Assembly (NCBI GenBank): GCA_951812925.1
Contig: OX638369.1
Span: 25,573,329-25,637,328 of the forward strand
Direction: 5' to 3'
From: Calliopum simillimum
Taxonomy: Eukaryota; Arthropoda; Insecta; Diptera; Lauxaniidae
Length of the DNA stretch: 64,000 bases
The notes under the pieces are model-generated. The model was given only the letters and a program-made list of their open reading frames with translations. It made no database searches and was not told the origin of the DNA. Positions 48,901-60,900 of this stretch are shown one piece after another (within the stretch, counting starts at the first letter, position 1; every line of letters starts with the position of its first letter). The position numbers were made by a program, and so were the translations under genes.

Positions 48901-51900
48901 TGGGATTGAACAACTATTCTTAGTTCCATTTTTTTACATATCAAATGAAAGTAAATAAATTTTGGCTTTCGTAATTTGTTACTAAAACTATGTATTAATA
49001 ATACAGTTCATTGAAAAGATAGTACTTTAAAAAAAAAAATTGGTCAAAATTTTCAAAAATTTGCCATATCTTGAAAACCATGACCCAGATTTAAAATTTT
49101 TTCACAGCCTTTCTTATGACATCAATATTATTAAAATCCATCAAGGGGTTAAAAACTTATACCGGTTTTCATGAAGTTATATCCCAATAGTTCCAGGAAT
49201 CTTACATTTACATTACATTCTACCAAACCCCAACCAACCTGTATATATATTTATCAAAATATTATGCGTTCTATAGCTTATGGGAAGGGATGCAAGCTGA
49301 GATATGTGTATTAGACGGCCACGAATAGTACGACCCCTTAGGAAATGCAGGCCTAGGATTAGGAATGTAAGATGGCCATGAATAGTACGATCTCTAATGG
49401 AAGATATGCTTACATGGTCACGTAGGACATGATTTCTTATGGAAGCTAGCGTTAGGATTTGGTGATAGAAGGTCACGAATAGTACGACCACTATTGATGT
49501 ATATGCTCAGGACTAGAAGTATTATACGGCCACGAATAGTATGACTTCTGGTGGAAGGTATGCGTACATATGATTAGGAATATTAGATGGCCACAAATAG
49601 AAAAACCACTAATGGTGAAGGATAAAGATATTAGATGAGAACGATCTTTAATGAAAAGTAAGTATACAACTAGAATATTAGATGGCCTCGAATAGTACGA
49701 CCTTTAATGCGGTATATGTTTAGAATTAGGAATATTAAATGGCGAAGAATAGAAAATACGTCCTCTAATGGAAAGTTAGTGTAGGACTAGGAGTATTAGA
49801 TGGCAACGAATAGTATGACCACTAATGGAAAGCACGTTATGGATAAGGATATAAGGAAAGGTATACCCCAATTCCTTAATATAGCCTTAATGAGCAAATA
49901 AAGTTAAAAAAAATGAATCAAAAAAACTGAGTAAGCAGAAAGTTTATAAAGTTTTTTTTTGATTGAGTATATTTATTCCAAAAATGTCTCTTAGTTAAAA
50001 GAAAAAATAGATCAAAACCTGAGAAAGTTTTTTGTATTTCTAATACCTGATGATAAAATTTGACCTAATTTTCGGATTTTTTATTAAAAAAGTGAGTTTT
50101 CATTTATTTGATGTAGAAAAAGAACCAAAAAAACTTAAAAACAGAATGCTATTTAAATATTGAATCCGAAATCGTTTAGAAAATTTTTTTTATCAAGTTT
50201 GGATTTTTTCGTTGAGCCTTATATAGCAGCTGAAAGTACTAGTCTGTTTCTACAAAGCCCACTTTGAACTCTATCTAAATTTCTTTTTCTATCTGAAATA
50301 TCCTTATCTAAGAAGTTAAAAATATTTTTTGTATATTTTTGAGTTGACTGAAGCATTAAGTACTGTTGTTAGTCTTCAAAATGAGTTAAAGAGTGATTAT
50401 ATACGAAATTTTTTTATGAATGTTATGATCATTTTAAGATGACAGAATGAATTTAAAACACAAATGAGCGTCAAAAACACGGTTTTCAGCTATTTTTTGA
50501 GGTTAAATACTATTAAACCAATGTGGATAGTATTAACTTTTTAGTTTAATTTTTTTTTTATTTTTGTATAGATAATAAATAGATGCTACGAGTTTAGACA
50601 AATAGTTAAATAGATAGATAGGTAACTAAATATTAGTTGAATACTTATTTATGATTACTCATTGGCTTTGCTATAAAACTAAAAAATATTTTATAACAAA
50701 ATCAAATTAAACTATTCAGGAAACATATGAAACAGTTGTCACTCTCCAAACAAAATGCAACCTTCCCTAAGCTTACTATCAGCTTGAAAAATTAATTTTT
50801 ATCTCTGTTTATTGTCACCAATGTTAAACAAAAAAAGAAAAAAAATCAAAAAAAAAGTGTTGCTGCTGATAACGCAAAAACAAATACATTGCATACGCTT
50901 TATCTATCTGTACCTATTATGTACCTACTCACTGACAATATTTTATTGCGTTTCCATAAACGTTCTATACGGTTTTTTTTTTTTTATCTAACATTTTATT
51001 ATAGTGATGATAAAATTTGCAAGTCTCGTTTTTTTACTTTTACTTTATTTGTTGTTGTTGTTGTTGTTACTTTTATTTTATTCCTTTTGTTGTTGTTCTT
51101 TTATATATATATTAAATTTTAAGCTTCATAGATAGCAGCGCTTTATTTTACGATATATCCGCATATACTGAGATATTTATTTGTTAGACTTTAATACACA
51201 TTTGAGCTGTCGAGAACAGCGTTGTATCAGTAGATGTGGCTGGTGGTTGGTGTATGATGGGCAAATTTACACAAAGCACCATGAAATTTGTAGAGTAAAC
51301 ACACGAGTTTTCATTGCTAATTTATTGTTTAAATGATGTGGCTTTTTATTTCTTCTTTTTGGATATTTTAATTTTATTTCATTCAGAAGAGTAGGTAGGT
51401 TTAACTATGTGATTTCTTTTCAGAACTTTTTTTTTTCTTTCTTTTTTTGGCACAGAAGTGATCAAGTGGTTTCTTTTGAAACTTTGCACGCTCGTTTTAA
51501 TTTAAGCTACATACATCAATAGAAACAACAATGAGCGGTGTAGCAGCAAAAAGCTTAGTGCAAATATTGAAGGCAAAAAAAAAACTTTAATTCGTTAGTC
51601 CATCACTTTGATGGAATTTCAATAATTTTGGGCGAATTTAAATAGAATTTTTTGTAGTTGAAGTGTACAGCTAAAAGTGAGAATAATTTTAAATGTTCAA
51701 CTAATATTAGCATTCTAGCCAAGATAGCAAGCATTATGAATGGCACTTTATTTATTTAGAGTTTTTCGAGCTGTTTATTAAGTGAACGAGATATATTTGT
51801 GTTTTTCATTTTGTTTGAATTCAGAAATTTTTTGCAATTTCTTCACAATTTGAGCGCAAAATCAGAAAAAAAAAATTTGTACAAAAAATTATGAAATAGT

Positions 51901-54900
51901 TCCAATTTAAAGAAAGCTCGATTACTTTTTTCACATCCACATTTTACTCTGAACTGAAGTATTTGATCCACAAAATTAAACATTCCAATCTACACTGAAC
52001 ACTGATTTAATTTCAACACTGAAGTACACAGATTGTTTTATCATTGTCAACAAAAACCTTGTTCTAACAAATACTTCAGTGTACTGTATTTTATTCAAAC
52101 AAATACTTCAGATCAGTGTAAAACGTGCGAATAGAAAAATTTAGCTCAAACGCATTGTTATATCAAGATTATAGAAGCCTTCATACATCTTCGCGAGAGA
52201 GAGAGACAGAATGCGTAGACAAAAAAGAGGCACAAAAAGTGAACGCAGAACTACTTCTGCACCGGAAGTAGAATTTTGTATTGTACACTACGAATGCAGC
52301 ATATGTACTGAACTGAACTCAAGTAAATCAAACAAGACAGGTCTATACAGCATTTGTTTTTCTTCTTTCATATCCAAGCACTGTCAAGATATTTGAACAC
52401 GATACGACACTGAAGCATTTCATAAAAAAAACGGATACAAAATATAACGTATCTTGAAACGAACTTGACGTAGACTTGACTACATGACTTAGACTTGACT
52501 TAGACTTGACTTAGACTTGACTTAGACTTGACTTAGACTTGACTTAGACTTGACTTAGACTTGACTTAGACTTGACTTAGACTTGACTTAGACTTGACTT
52601 AGACTTGACTTAGACTTGACTTAGACTTGACTTAGACTTGACTTAGACTTGACTTAGACTTGACTTAGACTTGACTTAGACTTGACTTAGACTTGACTTA
52701 GACTTGACTTAGACTTGACTTAGACTTGACTTAGACTTGACTTAGACTTGACTTAGACTTGACTTAGACTTGACTTAGACTTGACTTAGACTTGACTTAG
52801 ACTTGACTTAGACTTGACTTAGACTTGACTTTGACTTGACTTAGACTTGACTTAGACTTGACTTAGACTTGACTTAGACTTGACTTAGACTTGACTTAGA
52901 CTTGACTTAGACTTGACTTAGACTTGACTTAGACTTGACTTAGACTTGACTTAGACTTGACTTAGACTTGACTTAGACTTGACTTAGACTTGACTTAGAC
53001 TTGACTTAGACTTGACTTAGACTTGACTTAGACTTGACTTAGACTTGACTTAGACTTGACTTAGACTTGACTTAGACTTGACTTAGACTTGACTTAGACT
53101 TGACTTAGACTTGACTTAGACTTGACTTAGACTTGACTTGACTTAGACTTGACTTAGACTTGACTTAGACTTGACTTAGACTTGACTTAGACTTGACTTA
53201 GACTTGACTTAGACTTGACTTAGACTTGACTTAGGCTTGACTTAGACCTGACTTAGACTTGACTTAGACTTGACTTAGGCTTGACTTAGACTTGACTCAG
53301 ACTTGACTTAGACTTGGGATTTAACAACGAGATTTATAGATCGCGTCACAGCTTACTCTCCGGTAGAAACGTAGTATTAGACTTGGTTTAGATAAAAAAT
53401 TATTATTTAAAAAATTAAAAACAATACCATTTCCAGATATGTCTAGAAATAAATGTTTAGAGTAGAACGGGGTAATGTCGTGCAGGGGGTAATGTCGTGC
53501 ACTGGCTGTTTTAGCCCAAAGAATTGAATGATTTACCAACTGCTCGTAATGTAGGGACCTGCTGGCCTACTGAGCTTATGCATATAATACTAGCAATTTT
53601 CACCAGTTCGTCTCTACAGAGTAACCTTTTTTTCAAAACGCATGCTTTCGGGACGATAAAAGTGTTTTTTCATCGGGTCAGAAAAATAATTTTCCTTGCG
53701 GGAAAATATACCAGGTAAGTGTTTTCTGAAACGAAATATCCTGCCAAAGGAAAGAAGTATTTGGTTTTCGAAAAAAATTTTGGGCTTCACCGAGATATCG
53801 AAGTTGACCTTTAAAACGACCATTGGGGTAATGTCGTGCACATTCACTTACACAAACACAATTTCTCGCTACACAAATGTTGTTACACATGGATGTAACC
53901 AATGAAATTATCTTTCGATCGGATGCTTACTCGTTGCATTCGCTTGAGATGTACGGCTTTACGAGCATCTCAAAGTTAAGTGCACGACATTACCCCGTTC
54001 TACTCTACACAACATATTATGTACTTCACACTTGTATAATAATGAATAAATACATGATAATGCTAAATATCCTCTAATAGAACCACTACCTATCATTTCT
54101 CACACATTTTGGTACCTTTACTATACTCGGAAAACAATTCACGACATTACCCCACAAATTTTGAGGGGGGTAATGTCGTGCACACTTTTTTATTCTTCAC
54201 TTACACAAACACAATTTCTCGCTACACAAATGTTGTTACACATGGATGTAACCAATGAAATTATCTTTCGATCGGATGCTTACTCGTCGCATTCGCTTGA
54301 GATGTACGGCTTTACGAGCATGTCAAAGTTGAGTGCACGACATTGCCCCGTTCTACTCTAATTTTAATTAAAATAATCCAATTAATATACTTAAAAGCAC
54401 AAGGATTTTAAGAACAATTACTTCAAAGTATTCATTCATTAAAAATGTAGCTTTTTTGAAGTTTTACTTTAAATTCCAGCACGAATCTCCATAAACAATA
54501 AAAAACTAAGTATGCGTACCTGATAAGCATCTGGAATATTCACTGGTTCACCGCTCTCAGCAACATGTCCAGCAATACCAGTGCCCCAAGCGACACGCAC
54601 CTCCTCCTGTTGTTCCATTTCTTCAACAGTGCTGCGTGGACAAACATCAAATAATTTGGAAACCAAGCATCTATAGAAGAAATTGAATTATAATATATTG
54701 GCTCAGAAGGAAAAACAAAAATAAAATACATAAAAATAATAAAATTTTCGCCAACACAGTCACAACAAACTTGTATTCTTCATTCATAACTTTGTTTAAC
54801 AAATTTTACGCAAACTTTTCTATAACCCACAATGTATTCTAATTTTGTGCACTGACGTCAGACGTCAATTATTACGGGAAAAATGGGAAAATTAAATAAT

Positions 54901-57900
54901 TTCTTATGGCCCCCAAAAAAAATGCCATCGTTCTAAATCAATTTGCAAAAGACAAAAGACAGCATGCGCTGCTTCATTTAATCGCTTTAAAAAGTTGTAA
55001 AAGTTAAAAAACAATAAAATACTTTATAAAGTTTCACCATCATTGTCTTTTCAAAGCTCAAAAGTTCCTTTTTTTATTATTATAGCACATTTTCTACTTC
55101 TCGCATTTACTAACTGATAATGCACAGCGTGAGAAATACTTTTGCTCATGCCATAAAATGTACTACTACTACTGCTACTGCTGCTATTTTAGGTCAAAAG
55201 TAAAATCATAAAACTGTTAAGCTTTAAATTTATGCGCTTTCAAGGATTCAAACGGAAGGAAGCAAGATACGACTGTCAAGGTTACAATAGTTTTCACACT
55301 AAAAGAGACATTGTAGTTTCCCAAAGTACATATCTGTGTGCCTTTCATTCTTTCATTTAATACTTATGTAAATTTTTATAATTTGGCTCATGTGCCAACA
55401 AGAAATAAACAACAAATGAAACCATAGACACAGACACACAAATGTTGCTATTGGAATACGAATTTGTACGAGTAGTTGTGGAAAAATCGAAACAATAAGC
55501 AGTTAATGGGGATTGCTGATGCTGGCGCAAAAAATCTTCAATTTAAATGCTTAAGTTGTATGGTGAATGGTTTTGTGGTGGACTTTGGAGACGCACCGAA
55601 CGAACGTTGATTTTGTTATGTAAATTGTTAACATTTACATTTTCGATTTGACTTTGTTGTGGTCATACAAATGAATTGCACAATTGTACAAATTTTAAGG
55701 ATCTACCTCAAGAGGAAAGATGTTTATGCAGCCTTTTAGTATTTGCTTTAATATATTTTTTGACATTTGTGCAGCAAATTTAAGCAAACTAGGATTGTAT
55801 TTTATGTAGAAAATGATGCTGATTGTTAATTTTGCTATTGTTATACATTGCATACGTGTATTGGCAAATTGTTGAAAAAGGCGCCTAAAAGTATGCAGAA
55901 GAAAATTGCATATATTTATGTGCCAATAATAAATCTAGTATTTGCAAACATTTTTGCAATGTTTGCATTGCAAATTTTTAGGCTGTTAAAATATATGAAA
56001 AATCAACATGAGTGAAATATTAGGCATTTTTATTGATCAACTTTTTTTGGAAATTTTGTTGCTTTTTGCGACGACCGAATACAAGTTTTTGAAAAATTTG
56101 AATTTGCGATAAAACTTTTTGATTAAACTAAAGCTTTTAAATAAAATGCCAACATAATTTTTACATAGATTTTTCTTAATTTTTCTTAAGCATCTCAGCA
56201 GTGATTTACTTCAGACAATAAATGAACAATGCCACCATTATCGGCGTCAATAAAAAGGCATACATGATTAAACTGTTTCTTTGTTTATTTGACCATTATA
56301 GCCCTCTTGGCGTGACACGTCATTTAATTGGCGCCAACGCCGCAACAACATAAACGGCAGTAATTTATGTTAAATCTATAGGGAATTACAATGTAGCGAC
56401 AGTAATAAAAAAAAATAAATAAAAGGAAAACGGACGCTAAAGTAAATATACATGAGTCAGGGATTATTTATTAAAATCGATTAATAGATCATTTATCACT
56501 ACGATACGTAACACATACACATACATTTTTAAGCATGTGTTTGTTTGTTTGTTTGTAAAACAACGACAATATAATGTAAACACAAGGACGTCCACAAACA
56601 TTTAGTTAATTATCCTTTTATTTTTTAAATCTTATAAAAGCATTTCATTTTCAAAAGCGAAAATTTCATAAATATTAAAATCATTTTAAGTGACTACCAA
56701 AAAAAATTCAGTCGTAATAATGCAACAGCAGCAGCTGTCATTTGCTACAAATGTTGCAATTACGTTGTGCACCAACCAGCAAGTGCTATGGCAACTTCTA
56801 ATTATATACCACATCCTTTGTGGCACTGTGGGGAAAATACTAAAGTTATTTCAGTGCAAATTGTCATTATTAATTTGCTTGTGCAAAACAGAGATTTTAA
56901 TAGCAAGTGTCAATGGAATATGGCAACGATGGCATGTGCACGAAAAAATTGATTCGCACTCAAATGTAGTATGCATGATCCAATAAAAGTCTAATACTGT
57001 TAAGATGCTAAATAAACTATCGTCTAAATTTTTTCGTGCACAGTACATATTGCTTAGGTACAAAGTAACTATCGACTATATTTTTTCGTGCACATGTTTA
57101 TTTGGTTGGTTTTGTTGCAATTACATATTACAGAACTAAAACTTTTTTAGAATTGGCAGAAGCATAGATTTCATAAGCTCTTATAAATTAAATATGGCAG
57201 CGGCAGAGTGTACATGAAAAAATTTATTCCTTAGCCAATTAAGTGTGCTTATACTGCAATCCCATAAAATGTGATATATTATCATCTCATATTATTAAAA
57301 TACCAAATCATCAACGTTTGACCCAAATCGACCAAATTTTTTCGTGCACATGCTTTATTTTTGCCTTTTTTTAGACTTTTCCATTACAAATCTGTCACTT
57401 TATGAAGTTCAAGCATTTTCGTTTGAAATTATGCCTAAAAATACCACAGTGCATTGTAACCAGCAGCACTACACAGCACAGCACTTGAGTGTAACTTGTG
57501 CAAATAGGATGCTATGAGTGTGAAAATAATTGAGAAAAAGCAGGTGAGCAAGAGATTCAACCAAGTGTGCAAATATGTTGATGCACACATATACGACTTA
57601 ATTGACTAAAACGCAACCTTGCTACTTTTGCTACCATTTCGTAGTGCTCTTTTTTTCATTTTTCAGTTTTTAGAATGTACGTAATTAATGCTGTTAATTA
57701 AAAAGTTTGCAAGAAAATCACAACGAAAAAATGAGAATAAGCTAAAGATTAAAAATGCCACTGGTATTGCATTAAAAATATCAAAAAGTTCTTCAATTTA
57801 AATTAAGTGCCAACAGAATGAAACGAATTAAAATGAGTTCACAAAAATGTTTATGCTAATAGCACATTCAAGAATTATTTCAACTGAATTACTAAAAAAT

Positions 57901-60900
57901 AATTGAATTTTGGATATATTTATCAAGTTTTCTTCATTTATACTGTAAAACTAAATCGAGCATATTGCTAGCGATCACTACAAACAAAAAATACTAATTC
58001 AAATAGACCAATATACAAGAATTTTGATATAATTTATTTCATTGTAATCAATTCCAGGCTTAAATGTAAGTTTGTACATGAAAAAATTGGTCCAAGAATA
58101 TACAGCAGAAATACTAAAACTAACTTTGGAAGGAGTTTATCTAAATTTGAATTTCTTTTGTAAGGATAACAAATACCTTCAGGAAAGCAATAAAAATATG
58201 ACGCGAGTTATTGAGCCCTGGCTCGATATCGAAAATCTTCTTTTTACTAAAAACCTAGATACGAAACCAAAGAGAGTTTTTAAGGAATAAGGCCTTAATG
58301 CATACTCTCAGACCGGTACAAGACTTCTCGGATTTTTAAAATACATATTATAAATGCGCATAAAAAATCTGGGTCGAATAATTTTTTGTGCACAAAAAAT
58401 CTGGGTTGAATAAACTTTTTCAAATATTTCAAATATGAACAAACATATTTTCTCTTAATTTCATTCATACTCATGAAAACATCAAATTTAAATCAAATCT
58501 TACTTTTTTGGTCCATCGCTGCCATTGCAACGTCCTTGCACCAAAAATAATGAACCACGATCAGCATTCAGTAGGATGGAAACATTTTGTAGAATTTTGT
58601 GACAAAGTGTACGAATTTCCAATTCATTGCAGATGTCCTTTACCTAAATGTTTGACCAACGAGCGAAAGAAGCAACAGCACATCGCACGTCATTAAGTGG
58701 GCGTTAGGTTGTAATACCATTGCATAGTACACAAAATACAGTGCAATATGTTACAGCAGTTAATAATAAATGGTGAAAGCATTGAAAAGAAAGAAAGAAA
58801 AAGAAAAAAAAGCATAAAAAATTAGTAAAATACGTTAAAAGATTATAATCAGTTGACAGCATTTTTAATTAGGTACAGTGTATAAGTTCAAAGATAAAAC
58901 AACAAAAATGTCGTTTTCAAATTACAACATTTCAGTGAGATAAGGACTCATTCAATTATGAAAAAATACTGCACTGAATATTTCTAGGTAAATTAAGTAC
59001 ATGTTTTATAATGAGCAAAGTTGCCAGTTGAATGAATTTTAATTAGTGTAGAATAATTTTTTGCTAATGAGCAAAATACATTAGCTAAACGAAAACATTT
59101 TCATGAAATATATACATTCAACCTTTAGCTCTACAACTGGATAAAGCTCTAGCCCTTCTAGAACATACCAATTCAAAAATCAATTCCTTTTCATCCAGCT
59201 GTTTAAGTTCAATGCGCGACAAACGTTGCGGCCGATAGTGGTAATTATGATTTCCATAGCTTCCGGCACCGCCTGCGACTGTTACAACACCACCACTACC
59301 TCCGCTATTACTGCCATTTGCTGTCGTCTGTTGATGGTGACTATAATAATGATGCTGTCCATGATGATTATAATGATTATTATGATGATAATATTGACTA
59401 CTGTTGCCAACACCAATAGAACTGCCATTACCAGCAGTACTGCTGTTGGACATGCTACAATCATTTTGCATGCCAATGCTAAGAAACGTTGGTGTACCAT
59501 CGATGGTATTAACGATTGGTTTCAAAAGGCCACCACGTTCAAATTCATGCGCAGAAATTTTTCTATAAAAAAGAGAAAAAATTAAAGTAACTATTGGATT
59601 CAAAAGTTATATTTGTCCATTATCATAAAAAAGAGAATACTGTAGATTTATTTATGATTTCGTAGTCAACATGTCGTATGATTACCATTTGTTTGCAACA
59701 TATGCATGCATTTTAAGATAACTTTGAATTGCTTCTACGAAATCATATCAACTTTTGAAGCGAATTACTCAAGAGACTTTGCAAGGCTACAATGTATACG
59801 TCATTAAAATTTGATCTGTGGTTTAAGATTTATAGTTGAACAAACAAACAAAGTAAGAAAACTTTGCGCTAATAACTCCCACGACACTAATTGCGAAAGA
59901 ACAGCCAAAAACAGTAGATAATTACGACTTAAGTTATGTTGCAACACAAAAATATAAAAAACTTGAACCCACAAGATAAAGAAAATTTATAAAGTTTTTT
60001 GGTTTTTTTTTTTTTTTGTTGTATGTTGCTGTCGTCAGTTTTTAGCCGTTGAAAACAACAATAATAACAGCATTGTCTACAAAGTATGTCAATTGGTATT
60101 GCAGGCGACTGCTTATAGCAATTAAAGTCATTGTTGTTGGTAATATTTTTTTTCCATTATCATCATTATTGCTGTTACTGCTACTTCTGTTGCTGTTGCT
60201 AATGCTTTTTGCTGCTAAAAGTTAATGCTACGTGCATAAGTATGGTAACAAAACACAAACAACTGATCTTTATGTAACAGTTTTGCGTAGGTTTATTTAT
60301 TCATTTATTTATCTACATAAAAGCAAAATATGTTGGGCAGCAGTTGCAGCAAAAACAACAGCAACAAATAATATTCTGCTGCAAAGCATTTGACAATGAT
60401 ATTAATAGATACGTATTTAATATTTGGTGTGATGAAGATGAATTAACGATAAATGAGAATATTCGCTAACGTTACTTTAACGTTTCTGAGAGACATTTAT
60501 GCGAAATACTCAAACTGCGCAAATTTTTAAATTAAAGATTTTATTTAAAAATTTAAAACTTGAAATTCATTTATGAATGTTAAAAATTTTTTCGACCAAA
60601 TTTTTTCGTGCACATTTTGAAAAATCATTTTTTTTGTTTTTTTTTTTTTGAAAAGAATAAAGCGCTTTTATTACAATTGTTTCTGTTAAATTAAACAATA
60701 AAAAATATGTGTGAACGAAAAATTTTGGCCGAATAATTTTTACATGAACGATAAGCACTCAGACTTGCAACCTTTATAGCCGCTATATAGAATGCAAAAG
60801 TCACTTTTTATACATTGCTTAAATGCTTAAAAGACATTAAAATCCAAACCTTTGTACCAGAGCTTCCTACGGAAAAGCTTAAAATTCATTTGTATAAGAA

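Noticed and set aside
52462..53318. CRISPR-like array
   Set aside because: Units are contiguous 11-mers with no unique spacers, in an insect nuclear context; it is a minisatellite.
53524..54361. Several 60-77-residue ORFs
   Set aside because: They fall inside the TA-flanked elements 53460-54005 and 54140-54358, overlap on both strands and show no transposase motif.
59226..59585. Met/Ile/Thr-rich plus-strand ORF
   Set aside because: Antisense shadow of the low-complexity Pde11 exon at 59169-59562.
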